Shown here piece by piece: positions 35,548 to 45,400 of a stretch of 64,000 nucleotides of DNA. Origin of the DNA: an uncultured Roseobacter sp. (GTDB lineage: Bacteria; Pseudomonadota; Alphaproteobacteria; Rhodobacterales; Rhodobacteraceae). Location: contig NZ_CANLKW010000003.1 of NCBI RefSeq assembly GCF_947491795.1, forward strand, positions 744,001 to 808,000, read 5' to 3'. A program made the position numbers and the translations under genes. Below the pieces are notes generated by a model. It made no database searches, was not told where the DNA came from, and worked only from the letters and a program-made list of their open reading frames with translations. Every line of letters starts with the position of its first letter. The first letter of the stretch is position 1.

Positions 35548-38042
35548 CATTTGGAATACCCGCATGATCCACAGGTCATGCATCCCTCGACCATCCGCAA
35601 CTCATACTGACCACAACTGCTGCAGGCCTGACCGCGCTGGTTTTCGAGGCCCACAACCTGCGCCCGCGGGTCGCTCTTCAAACCCATTCCCTCGCCCGCG
35701 ATAAATCCGGTCGCGATCATATGCTGCTCGATCACCCCACCGATCGCGGCCAGGATCGACGGAATGTACTTGCCCTGCATCCAGGCACCGCCGCGCGGGT
35801 CAAACACCGCCTTCAGCTCCTCCACCACAAACGACACATCGCCACCGCGCCGGAACACGGCAGAGATCATCCGCGTGAGCGCCACCGTCCAGGCAAAGTG
35901 TTCCATATTCTTGGAATTGATAAAGACCTCAAAGGGTCGCCGGTGACCGTTCAGCACAATGTCATTCACGGTGATATAAAGCGCATGTTCGCTGTCTGGC
36001 CATTTGACCTTGTAGGTGTTGCCTTCGAGTTCCGACGGCCGGTCAAGTGGTTCGGACATATAGATGACGTCGCCGTGGGGCTGCTGCGGTTCGGCGTCCG
36101 AGGTGGTGATGACTTCGGGGGCGGTTTCCGCTTCACCGAAAAGGAGCCAGCCGGCAGAGACACCGAAGTGCTCAGCAGCTAGTTTTGCTCCTTCTTTGGA
36201 AAGATCCTGCATACCCGTCGTCCAATTCGCGTACCGACTTCTGGCAACACCAAGTTTGTCTGCGGCAGCTTTTTGAGTGTCAAATCCAGCATTTTCTTGT
36301 GCCCATTTTAGCCGTTCTGCTGCGGATCCGAGAACCGGCTTTTTCTCCTCCGACACGCTCAGCACAGACCCCGTCACGGCATTCGGCCGGTAGGTCGTGC
36401 AGCCTTTGCAGCCCGTATCCCAGGCCTGCATGTAAACGTCCTTAAAGGCATCAAACCCGATGTCTTCCGGGCAGTTGATCGTCTTGGAAATAGACGAATC
36501 CACCCATTTCTGGGCTGCTGCCTGCATCTTGACGTGCTCTGCCGGGGCCAGTGTCTGCGCGTTCACGAAATACTCCGGCAGGTCGGCATCGCCGAATTTC
36601 TCGCGCCACATCTGCACTGCGTAATCGACCACTTCCTCTTCGGTGCGCGATCCGTCCTTCTGCAGCACCTTGCGGGTATAGGCATAGGCGAAGACGGGCT
36701 CGATCCCTGACGAGACATTGCCCGCATACAGGCTGATGGTCCCGGTGGGCGCGATAGAGGTCAGCAGCGCGTTGCGGATACCGTGTTCGCGCACGGCCTC
36801 CCGCACGTCCTCATCCATCATCTGCATAGTGCCCGAGGCAAGGTATCCTTCTGCGTCAAACAGCGGAAACGCGCCTTTCTCCCTGGCAAGCTGCACCGAC
36901 GCCAGATAGGCGGCGCGGGCGATCAGGCGCAGCCATTGTCCGGTCTGACGCGCCGCCTCGTCCGATCCATACCGCAGACCGACCATCAGCAGCGCATCCG
37001 CCAGTCCGGTGACCCCAAGACCAATCCGCCGTTTCGCCTGCGCCTCACGGGCCTGCGCCTCCAGCGGGAACTTTGAGGCGTCCACCACATTGTCCATCAT
37101 GCGCACGGCCACGGCCACCAGGTCTTCCAGCGCGTCCTCGTCCAGTGCGGCGTCCTTTTCAAAGGCATCCGTGACCAGCCGCGACAGGTTCACCGATCCC
37201 AGAAGACAGGCGCCATAAGGCGGCAGCGGCTGCTCGCCGCAGGGGTTGGTCGCCGCGATGGTCTCGCAATAGCTCAGGTTGTTGGCCGCGTTGATCCGGT
37301 CAATGAAAATCACGCCGGGTTCGGCATAGTCATACGTCGCCTGCATGATCCGGTTCCACAGATCCCGCGCCTGCAGACTGCGGTAAACCTTGCCTTCAAA
37401 CACCAGATCCCAGGACGCATCGGCTTTGACCGCCTCCATAAAGGGGTCAGTGATCAGCACAGACATGTTGAACATGCGCAACCGGGCAGGGTCAGATTTC
37501 GCCGCGATAAAATCCTCGATGTCCGGGTGATCACAGCGCATTGTTGCCATCATCGCGCCACGGCGCGACCCTGCGGACATGATCGTGCGGCACATGGCAT
37601 CCCAGACATCCATAAAGGACAGCGGGCCGGAAGCATCAGCCGCCACACCGTGCACATCGGCCCCTTTGGGACGTATGGTCGAGAAGTCATACCCGATGCC
37701 GCCGCCCTGCTGCATGGTCAGGGCCGCCTCTTTCAGCATGTCGAAAATACCACCCATGCTGTCGGGCACCGTGCCCATGACAAAACAGTTGAACAGTGTC
37801 ACCGAGCGCGCCGTGCCGGCCCCGGCGGTGATGCGACCTGCGGGCAGGTACTTAAAGTCTTCCAGTGCCGCATAGAACCGGTCTTCCCAGACTTCCGGCT
37901 CCTTCTCGACGCTGGCAAGGTCCCGTGCGATGCGCCGCCATGTGTCTTCTACAGTCACATCCTTTGGCGTACCGTCAGCGTCCTTGAAGCGGTACTTCAT
38001 ATCCCAGATCTGTTCGGCAATAGGGGCGGCAAAGCGGGTCAT
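35541..38042 (-). CDS. nrdJ: Adenosylcobalamin-dependent ribonucleotide reductase with an inserted helix-turn-helix
   Basis: An 833-residue class II reductase that makes deoxynucleotides using B12 and no oxygen. ITAGAGTARSVTLFNCF, GSRRGAMMATMRCDHPD, NPCGEQPLPPYGACLLGS and GCKGCTTYRPN are the class II core. The C-terminus has a TSCPD domain (YITVNDIVLNGHRRPFE) and a cysteine-rich tail (CSSCGQ..CMTCGSC). Between core and TSCPD, residues 574-636 form an unexpected XRE-type helix-turn-helix (KAAADKLGVARSRYANW, HFGVSAGWLL). The DNA there is AT-richer. ATG at 38042 follows GGAGATACC. The frame is unbroken, so the fused domain is expressed. Confidence 0.95.
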   Translation of the reverse strand: MTRFAAPIAEQIWDMKYRFKDADGTPKDVTVEDTWRRIARDLASVEKEPEVWEDRFYAALEDFKYLPAGRITAGAGTARSVTLFNCFVMGTVPDSMGGIFDMLKEAALTMQQGGGIGYDFSTIRPKGADVHGVAADASGPLSFMDVWDAMCRTIMSAGSRRGAMMATMRCDHPDIEDFIAAKSDPARLRMFNMSVLITDPFMEAVKADASWDLVFEGKVYRSLQARDLWNRIMQATYDYAEPGVIFIDRINAANNLSYCETIAATNPCGEQPLPPYGACLLGSVNLSRLVTDAFEKDAALDEDALEDLVAVAVRMMDNVVDASKFPLEAQAREAQAKRRIGLGVTGLADALLMVGLRYGSDEAARQTGQWLRLIARAAYLASVQLAREKGAFPLFDAEGYLASGTMQMMDEDVREAVREHGIRNALLTSIAPTGTISLYAGNVSSGIEPVFAYAYTRKVLQKDGSRTEEEVVDYAVQMWREKFGDADLPEYFVNAQTLAPAEHVKMQAAAQKWVDSSISKTINCPEDIGFDAFKDVYMQAWDTGCKGCTTYRPNAVTGSVLSVSEEKKPVLGSAAERLKWAQENAGFDTQKAAADKLGVARSRYANWTTGMQDLSKEGAKLAAEHFGVSAGWLLFGEAETAPEVITTSDAEPQQPHGDVIYMSEPLDRPSELEGNTYKVKWPDSEHALYITVNDIVLNGHRRPFEVFINSKNMEHFAWTVALTRMISAVFRRGGDVSFVVEELKAVFDPRGGAWMQGKYIPSILAAIGGVIEQHMIATGFIAGEGMGLKSDPRAQVVGLENQRGQACSSCGQYELRMVEGCMTCGSCGYSKCG

Positions 38043-38135
38043 CGACAGGTATCTCCGGTGTGCAGGAAGGAAACCCAGACTAACCTGGAATCGCACCGTA
38101 TTCCACAAGAACTTGAAGCAGACCTCGCCCGCATT

Positions 38136-38149
38136 ACCGTATATAGTAG
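38136..38149. promoter_or_regulatory. Possible NrdR box upstream of nrdJ
   Basis: ACCGTATATAGTAG matches the NrdR consensus ACACWATATWGTGT at about 10 of 14 positions and lies 94 bp upstream of nrdJ. TATAGT within it could also act as a -10 for the divergent DUF1489 gene. A second box at the usual spacing is not convincing. Confidence 0.35.
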
Positions 38150-38187
38150 CGACTCTGAGATTCTGTGCGTAATGCGGTGGGTAACCT

Positions 38188-38619
38188 GTGGATAAGTCCG
38201 TTCATCTGATCAAACTGTCTGTCGGGACTGAAAATATCGAAGGACTGGCGGACTGGCAGGCCACAAAACGCGCGCAGGCGCCGGACGGTCTGCCGCGCCA
38301 CGTCACGCGCATGTGGCCCCGCCGCGAGGCCGAGGTGCTCAATGGCGGGTCGATCTTCTGGGTCATCAAAGGGGTCATCCAGTGCCGCCAGCGGATAGAA
38401 CGGCTGGATGAATACATCGGCCAGGACGGTATCCGGCGCTGCGCGATCGTACTGGACCCAGAACTCGTCCGCACACAGACCAGCCTGAAACGCCCCTTTC
38501 AGGGGTGGCGGTATCTGCACCCTGCGGACGCACCGCCCGATCTGCCGCAGGGGCGGAGCGATGAAGAACCCTTGCCGGTCGAGCTGAACCGCGCACTTGC
38601 CGAGATCGGCGTGCTCTGA
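38188..38619 (+). CDS. DUF1489 protein
   Basis: A 143-residue soluble protein fitting DUF1489: VHLIKLSVGTENIEGLADWQ at the start, then HVTRMWPRREAEVLNGGSIFWVIKG and an end containing GWRYLHPADAPPDL. Function unknown. A GTG at 38188 is the likely start, since no ATG lies near and the family usually begins with a few charged residues before the HLIKL block. It is divergent from nrdJ and ends 9 bp from the hisG stop. Confidence 0.85.
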   Translation: MDKSVHLIKLSVGTENIEGLADWQATKRAQAPDGLPRHVTRMWPRREAEVLNGGSIFWVIKGVIQCRQRIERLDEYIGQDGIRRCAIVLDPELVRTQTSLKRPFQGWRYLHPADAPPDLPQGRSDEEPLPVELNRALAEIGVL

Positions 38620-38627
38620 AGCAGAAC

Positions 38628-39323
38628 TCAGCCTGCGGTCAGGCGTTCCGTCAGTTCCCGCGCCACCAGCCTGTCAGCGTCGGACAAATCTGCAACCCGG
38701 CTGCGCCAGAGCGTCGCCTGACTGCGCAGCACCGGCCCGTCTGACAGCACTTTGAGGTGATTGGCGCGCAGGGTTTCACCGCTGGAGGTAATGTCCGCGA
38801 TGGCCTCGGCGGTCTCATTGGCGACGGTCCCTTCGGTCGCGCCCTGACTGTCGACCAGCGCATAGTCTGCAACGCCACCCTGACGCAGATATTCGCGCAC
38901 GAGCCGGTGGTATTTCGTGGCGATCCGCAGCCGCATCCCGTGATGCTGCCGGAAAGCTGCCGCCACGGCGTCGAGATCATCGAGCGTGTCCACGTCGACC
39001 CAGGCGCGGGGCACCGCCAGCACCAGATCGGCAAAGCCAAAGCCCAGCTCCTGCACCGGGTCGACCTGCTGTTCCCAGAGCGGCAGTTTCTCCTGGATCA
39101 GATCGGTGCCTGTCACGCCGAAATGAAGCCGCCCGGCAGACAGCTCGCGCGGTATCTCTCCGGCCGAAAGCAGGACCAGCGATACACCGTCGATCCCGCC
39201 CACAGCGCCGGCATACTCCCGGTCAGAGCCACTGCGTGACAGGGTTATCCCCGCCTTTGCAAACCACTCAAACGTCTTGTCCATCAGCCGCCCCTTGGAC
39301 GGCACACCCAGCCGGACGGTCAC
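38628..39323 (-). CDS. hisG: ATP phosphoribosyltransferase, short form
   Basis: A 231-residue catalytic subunit that opens histidine biosynthesis by joining ATP and PRPP. VRLGVPSKGRLMDKTFEWF is the short-HisG N-terminus. The PRPP loop is in DITSSGETLRANHLKV. The regulatory ACT-like C-terminal domain of long HisG is absent, so it needs HisZ, encoded directly upstream with a 4-bp overlap. Gene order is hisS-hisZ-hisG. Confidence 0.93.
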   Translation of the reverse strand: MTVRLGVPSKGRLMDKTFEWFAKAGITLSRSGSDREYAGAVGGIDGVSLVLLSAGEIPRELSAGRLHFGVTGTDLIQEKLPLWEQQVDPVQELGFGFADLVLAVPRAWVDVDTLDDLDAVAAAFRQHHGMRLRIATKYHRLVREYLRQGGVADYALVDSQGATEGTVANETAEAIADITSSGETLRANHLKVLSDGPVLRSQATLWRSRVADLSDADRLVARELTERLTAG

Positions 39324-40402
39324 AGAGCGCCCTCCAGTTCCAGCATCAGACCCGGCCGCAGCACACCGCCCACCGCCGGTATCTCTGCGCCACCACCCAG
39401 CCTGCGGGTCAGCGCATCATAGCGCCCACCTGTCGCAACAGGCGGCAGGTCAGGACGGTCGGCACTGAAAAAGCCAAAAACCATACCGTCGTAGTACTCC
39501 ATGGACGTGCGGCCAAAGCTTGCCTCAAACGGCAGCGCGGCCACATCCACCCCGCGCTTTTCCAGAGCCTCCGTGCGCGCGGCCAGGCGCTCTGCCGCAG
39601 GTGCAACAGAGGTCAGATCAACCGCCAGATCACGCAGCTGCTCCAGCGCAAAGGGCAGTGTTTCGCGCACGTTCAGCAGTGCATCCAGCAGTCCGACTTC
39701 TTCAGCGGAGAGCGGATCAGCGGCTGCATCAGCGCGTAGGGCCGCGATGCGCGTCTCAATTTCCTGCCCCGTCCGCCGCCCGGTGTGCGGTGCCTCGCAG
39801 AGGGCCGCTTCTCCCGACAGCAGCGCTGCCCGGGCGGGGCTGATTTCTGTGCGCCCGGCAAACCGGTCCAGCAGCGCGCGGAACCGGCGGGGCCGCCAGA
39901 TGTGCCGTTGCAGCGCCGCCTTGCGCGCATCCGTGGTGCGCAGGCCCTGCACCGCATCCATCAGAAAGCCGATATCCCCCATGACAGACCGCAGGTTCAG
40001 CCCGCTGACAGCATCTGAAAAAAGCGCGAACACTTCGGCATCCGCAGCCGCCGGGTCTGTGCGGTCAAAAACCTCGTATCCCACCTGGATGTATTCACTG
40101 GCCCGGTCCGGATCGTGTTCCTGACGGCGAAAAACCTCGCCAGAATAGGTGTAGCGCGCAGGTTCCGCTCCGCCGGCCATATGCATCTGCACGACCGGAA
40201 CGGTAAAATCCGGGCGCAGCATCTGCTCGCCCCGCAGCGCGTCCGACGTTACATAGGCACGCGCACGGATTTCCTCTCCGTAAAGGTCCAGCAGCGTGTC
40301 CGCAGGCTGCAACACCGGGGTCTCAGCCGGTATCGCACCCGCAGCCTCAAAACCGGCCCGCAAAGACGCGGCCCGCGCAAGGGTCTGCGCGCGGCTTATC
40401 AT
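39320..40402 (-). CDS. hisZ: ATP phosphoribosyltransferase regulatory subunit
   Basis: A 360-residue paralogue of the histidyl-tRNA synthetase core that forms the HisGZ octamer and gives histidine feedback. It keeps the fold motifs [21 protein letters not shown] and [17 protein letters not shown], but the HisRS catalytic residues are altered, as expected for HisZ. It overlaps hisS and hisG by 4 bp each, so all three are translationally coupled. Confidence 0.93.
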   Translation of the reverse strand: MISRAQTLARAASLRAGFEAAGAIPAETPVLQPADTLLDLYGEEIRARAYVTSDALRGEQMLRPDFTVPVVQMHMAGGAEPARYTYSGEVFRRQEHDPDRASEYIQVGYEVFDRTDPAAADAEVFALFSDAVSGLNLRSVMGDIGFLMDAVQGLRTTDARKAALQRHIWRPRRFRALLDRFAGRTEISPARAALLSGEAALCEAPHTGRRTGQEIETRIAALRADAAADPLSAEEVGLLDALLNVRETLPFALEQLRDLAVDLTSVAPAAERLAARTEALEKRGVDVAALPFEASFGRTSMEYYDGMVFGFFSADRPDLPPVATGGRYDALTRRLGGGAEIPAVGGVLRPGLMLELEGAL

Positions 40403-42045
40403 TTTGTGCCCTCGTCCAGACCGTGCGCGCCCAGAATTTCGCGCACCTTTTCCACCAGCTGGTCACGCGGCACCTCAAACTGGCTGGGCCGGTCTTTCCA
40501 TTCCTCCAGCGTGGCGCTTTCAGCAATTTTCGCACCCAGGATCAGGTCCTTGATCTGGATGACCCCGCGCTCTTTCTCGTCGCCACCTTCGATCACCGCC
40601 GCCGGGCTGCCACGCCTGTCTGCATATTTCAGCTGGTTGCCAAAGTTCTTGGGGTTGCCCAGGTAAACCTCTGCCCGGATACCCGCCTTGCGCAGCTCTG
40701 CCACCATCGCCTGGTAATCCGCCATGCGGTCGCGGTCCATCACGGTCACGACCACCGGGCCTGCCGTGTCTGCCTGCAAACGCCCCTTGGCCTGCAGCGC
40801 GGCCAGCAGACGGTCAACCCCGATGGACACGCCCGTCGCAGGCACGGCCTGGCCGGTGAACCGTTTGACCAGATCGTCATAACGCCCGCCGCCTGCCACA
40901 GAGCCAAAGTTGCGCGTGCGCCCCTTTTCGTCCTCGATATCAAAGGTCAGCTCAGCCTCGTACACCGGGCCGGTATAATACCCCAGGCCGCGGACGACGG
41001 AGGGGTCGATGACGATACGGTCCGGGCCGTAGCCTGCAGCCTCGAGGAGCGACGCAATTTGTTCGAGTTCATCTACGCCTTGTCTCCCGACATCTGAGCC
41101 CAAAATGAGATCCTTGAGAACACTCACGGTCTCACGCACCCGCATTTCGAGCACTTCCGGAAATTCCGCGAATACTTGCCTTTGGTAGTCGTCACCCGCG
41201 AGTCGTGCCGCGGAAGCAACTAGGTTCGCGATCCCGGGCATCGCTTTCGCCTTCTCCAACAACCGATTGTCCACATGCTCGCTTGCGCCGACGAAATTCA
41301 TAATCGGGATAATCTGAGCCTCGCTCAGACCGGCTCCTTCGGTAAAATCCCCACTCTCGTCCTTACGGCCCGCACCCAGCAACGCGCGGACGCCTTCAAC
41401 ACCCAACCGGTCCAGCTTGTCGATCGCGCGCAGCACGATGCCGCGCTCGCGCTCTTTGTCATCGCCCGCCAGTCCGGCCACTTCCAGCACGCCATTCAGA
41501 ACTTTGCGGTTGTTCACCCGGATCACATAGTCACCACGCGGGATGCCAACCTCTTCCAGGCAGTCGGCCAGCATGGCGCAGATCTCGGCATCGGCGGCCA
41601 CCGACGGTGCACCCACCGTATCCGCATCACACTGATAAAACTGACGGAACCGCCCGGGCCCGGGTTTTTCGTTGCGCCAGACCGGCCCCATCGCATAGCG
41701 GCGGTAGGGGGTGGGCAGGTCATTGCGGTGCTGCGCATAGACGCGCGCCAGCGGGGCCGTCAGGTCATAGCGCAGCGCCAGCCAGTCGCCCGGCTTGTCG
41801 GTGTCCGCGTCTTCCTGCCAGGCAAAAACGCCCTCGTTTGGCCGGTCCACATCGGGCAGGAATTTCCCCAGCGCCTCGACCGTTTCCACGCCCGAGCTTT
41901 CCAGCGCGTCAAACCCATAACGATGATACACCCCGGCAATCCTGCGCAGCATTTCGGTGCGCTGAGTGACCTCGGCACCGAAATAGTCACGAAAGCCCTT
42001 TGGCGTCTCTGCCTTGGGGCGCGGGGTTTTCTTGGGCTTGGCCAT
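40399..42045 (-). CDS. hisS: Histidyl-tRNA synthetase with an atypical inner stretch
   Basis: A 548-residue class II synthetase that charges tRNA-His. Motif 2 appears in [22 protein letters not shown], the HisA block in [16 protein letters not shown] and motif 3 in [13 protein letters not shown]. The anticodon-binding domain is at the C-terminus. Between residues about 244 and 325 the sequence departs from the usual pattern ([20 protein letters not shown] and neighbours) and is some 45 residues longer than I expect for alphaproteobacterial HisRS. Codon use there is also less GC-rich. The flanks are standard. Confidence 0.95.
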   Translation of the reverse strand: MAKPKKTPRPKAETPKGFRDYFGAEVTQRTEMLRRIAGVYHRYGFDALESSGVETVEALGKFLPDVDRPNEGVFAWQEDADTDKPGDWLALRYDLTAPLARVYAQHRNDLPTPYRRYAMGPVWRNEKPGPGRFRQFYQCDADTVGAPSVAADAEICAMLADCLEEVGIPRGDYVIRVNNRKVLNGVLEVAGLAGDDKERERGIVLRAIDKLDRLGVEGVRALLGAGRKDESGDFTEGAGLSEAQIIPIMNFVGASEHVDNRLLEKAKAMPGIANLVASAARLAGDDYQRQVFAEFPEVLEMRVRETVSVLKDLILGSDVGRQGVDELEQIASLLEAAGYGPDRIVIDPSVVRGLGYYTGPVYEAELTFDIEDEKGRTRNFGSVAGGGRYDDLVKRFTGQAVPATGVSIGVDRLLAALQAKGRLQADTAGPVVVTVMDRDRMADYQAMVAELRKAGIRAEVYLGNPKNFGNQLKYADRRGSPAAVIEGGDEKERGVIQIKDLILGAKIAESATLEEWKDRPSQFEVPRDQLVEKVREILGAHGLDEGTK

Positions 42046-42173
42046 GGGATTCCCTTTGTGCCAGGTTTCGCGCGGGGTCTAGCGGATGGGGCAGGCTGAG
42101 ACAAGGCGCGGCGGGTGCCTCTTTCCCGCAGGTTCCGCCCGTGCTAGGGCATGCCGCCGCAGGAGAGACACCG

Positions 42174-42371
42174 ATGACCCGGAAACTGGAAGAACAGATC
42201 GCCCACCTGACCCGCACGGTCGACGAGTTGTCGGATATTGTTGCGCGCCAGGAAAATGAGATCGCGACGCTGACACGGCGGGTGCATATGCTGATGCAGC
42301 GCGAAGGGGAGCGAGACTCTCAGGCCACCGGCGGTATCGTTGTGGGCGACGAGCGCCCGCCGCACTACTGA
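42174..42371 (+). CDS. slyX: SlyX-family coiled-coil protein
   Basis: A 65-residue protein, beginning MTRKLEEQIAHLTRTVDEL, that forms a heptad-patterned coiled coil and ends GDERPPHY, the SlyX signature. Function is unknown; it was named for its place next to slyD in E. coli. AGGAGAG precedes the ATG at 42174. It is divergent from hisS. Its stop codon overlaps the first unit of the ACCGACG array. Confidence 0.85.
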   Translation: MTRKLEEQIAHLTRTVDELSDIVARQENEIATLTRRVHMLMQREGERDSQATGGIVVGDERPPHY

Positions 42372-42418
42372 CGTCTGCACCGACGTAATACCGACGTTTT
42401 ACCGACGTTTTACCGACG
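42367..42418 (+). repeat. ACCGACG array B (five heptamers, 11-bp period)
   Basis: ACTGACG at 42367 is followed by ACCGACG at 42379, 42390, 42401 and 42412, giving steps of 12, 11, 11 and 11 bp with mostly TAAT or TTTT spacers. The unit starting at 42379 with its flank matches array A over 20 bp. It lies between the convergent ends of slyX and dnaE, so it is unlikely to be a promoter operator. Confidence 0.82.
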
Positions 42419-42430
42419 CAGCCAATCAGG

Positions 42431-45400
42431 TCAGATATCCTCGACTTCGAGAACCCCGCTGAGGGATTTTATCGCGCCTTTGATCTGCGGGTTGACGGCG
42501 AAATCCTGACCCAGATCAACCTCTACCTCGCCCGGCAGATCGGGGTGCATCAGACAAAGCTGAACAGGGCCGCGCCCCGCCCCGCGCACCGCGTTTGCAG
42601 CGCCCTCGAGCACGCTGGCAACAGCAGATACGGCAGAAGCTTCATCTACAAACACCCGCAATCCCATGCCGCCCGCATCCGCCGTAACCGTGTCTATCGG
42701 CGCCACGGAACGGCCCAGCAGCTTGAGCTGATCGGCCTCCATATTCGCCTCGACCGTGACAACAACCTTGGCACCTGTTTCCAGGTGTTCGCGTGATTTT
42801 TCAAGGGTTTCCGAGAAAAGCGTGACCTCAAACGCGCCGGTCGTGTCGGACATCTGGCAAAAGGCAAACCGGTTGCCCCGGGCAGATTTGCGTTCCTGCC
42901 TGCCTGCCACCACTCCGGCCAGCTTTGCCACCAGCGGCGCGCGCTCGGCCTTCGACGTCAGCTCATCCAGGGTCAGAACACCTTTGCGCTTCAGCGGCCC
43001 CATGTAGTCGTCCAGCGGATGGCCCGAAAGATAAAAGCCCACGGCCCGGAACTCTTCGCTCAGACGTTCCGCGGGCAACCAGTCGTCCAGAGGATGCAGG
43101 CGCGGCTCGGGCAGATCGTCGCCCGCCTCTCCGAACAGTGACACCTGGTCCGAGGCGCGCTGCTCGTGGATCGCCGCGGAATAATTCACAAGGGAATCAA
43201 GTGCTTCAAAGACACGCCTGCGGTTGCCATCCAACTGATCAAACGCACCGGATCGCGCCAGCATTTCAAGCGGCCGTTTGCCAACCCGTTTCAGATCGAC
43301 CCGCCGCGCGAGATCAAACAACGTGGCAAAGGGTTTGTCGCCACGGCCTTCGGTGATCAGTTTCATTGCCTCGGTGCCGACGTTTTTCAGAGCACCCAGG
43401 GCGTAGACCAGAGCACCGTCGACCACTTTGAAAGTCGCATCTGACCGGTTCACACAGGGCGGCACCCAGGGCAGTTCCAGTTGCTTGCGGACCTCCTCAA
43501 AGTAGATCGCCAGTTTGTCGGTCAGGTGGATATCGCAGTTCATCACGCCGGCCATGAATTCCACCGGATGATTGGCCTTGAGCCAGGCCGTCTGATAGCT
43601 GACCACCGCATAGGCCGCCGCGTGTGATTTGTTAAAGCCGTAGTTGGCGAATTTCTCCAGAAGGTCGAAAACCTCGCGGGCTTTGTCCTTGTCGACCCCA
43701 TTAGCCACAGCGCCCATTTCGAACTTGGGGCGTTCCTTGGCCATTTCCTCGGCGATCTTCTTGCCCATCGCGCGGCGCAGCAGATCAGCCCCGCCAAGGC
43801 TGTAACCGGCCATGACCTGGGCGATCTGCATCACCTGCTCCTGATAGACGATAATCCCTTGAGTTTCCTTCAGAATATCGTCGATGAGCGGGTGAATGGA
43901 TTCCAGCGCACGCTGCCCGTTCTTGACCTCGCAATAGGTCGGGATGTTCTCCATCGGACCGGGCCGATAGAGCGCAACAAGCGCCACGATGTCCTCGATA
44001 CAGGTGGGTTTCATGCGCTTCAGGGCATCCATCATGCCCGAACTTTCCACCTGGAACACGGCGACTGTTTTGGCACTGGCATAAAGCTTGTAAGAGGCCT
44101 CATCATCCAGTGGGATGGTGGCTATGTCGTCGATCAGCCCCTCGGGCGGTTCAAAAAGTTCCGTACCATCAGCGGCGATATGCAGATGCCGGCCTGAGGC
44201 TTTGATCTGATCCACCGCGTTCTGAATGACGGTCAGGGTTTTCAGGCCCAGAAAGTCGAATTTCACCAGGCCGGCCTGCTCGACCCACTTCATATTGAAC
44301 TGAGTTGCGGGCATGTCCGAGCGCGGGTCCTGGTAGAGCGGCACCAGCCGGTCCAGCGGCCTGTCGCCGATGACCACACCAGCAGCGTGGGTCGAGGCGT
44401 TCCGGAGAAGCCCCTCGACCTGCTGGCCGTATTCCAACAGGCGCGCCACGACCTCCTCGTTGCGCGCCTCTTCGCGCAGGCGTGGCTCGTCTGCCAGCGC
44501 CTTTTCGATGCTGACCGGTTTCACACCTTCGACCGGGATCATTTTGGACAGACGGTCCACCTGACCGTAGGGCATCTGCAGTACACGCCCGATATCGCGT
44601 ACGGCAGCTTTTGACAAAAGCGCACCAAAGGTGATGATCTGCCCCACCTTGTCGCGGCCATACTTGTCCTGCACGTACCGGATGACCTCCTCACGCCGGT
44701 CCATGCAAAAGTCGATGTCGAAGTCGGGCATGGACACCCGTTCCGGGTTCAGAAAACGCTCAAACAGCAGGTTGTAGCGCAGCGGATCAAGGTCGGTAAT
44801 CGTCAGCGCATAAGCAACCAGCGATCCGGCACCCGAGCCCCGGCCCGGGCCTACCGGAATGTCTTCGTCCTTGGCCCATTTGATGAAGTCGGCAACGATC
44901 AGAAAGTAGCCCGGGAAGCCCATCCCTTCGATAATGCCCAGTTCGAAATCAAGCCGTTTCTCGTATTCCGCGACGCTCACAGCATGTGGAATGACGGCGA
45001 GACGGTTTTTTAGCCCCTCATGGGACTGGCGACGCAGTTCCTCGATCTCGTCATCGGCGAACTTTGGCAGGATCGGATCACGGCGATAGGCCTGAAAAGA
45101 ACAGCGCCTGGCGATTTCGACGGTGTTTTCAATGGCCTCTGGCAGGTCCGCAAAAAGGGCGGCCATCTCTGCCTGGCTTTTGAAATAGTGCTGCGGGGTC
45201 AGACGCCTGCGTGCGTCCTGCTGGTCAACATAGGCCCCTTCGGCGATACAGATCAGCGCGTCATGCGCCTCGTACATTTTTGCATCCGGGAAATACACGT
45301 CGTTTGTAGCAACCAGCGGCAGATCCATCGCATAAGCCATTTCGACGAACCCACGTTCTGTCAGCCGTTCGGCCTCCGGCTGTCCGTCCTCGCCCGGGTG

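Noticed and set aside
42174..42371. slyX dismissed as a random short frame
   Set aside because: Kept as a gene: strong ribosome-binding site, coiled-coil heptads and the RPPHY end match the family.
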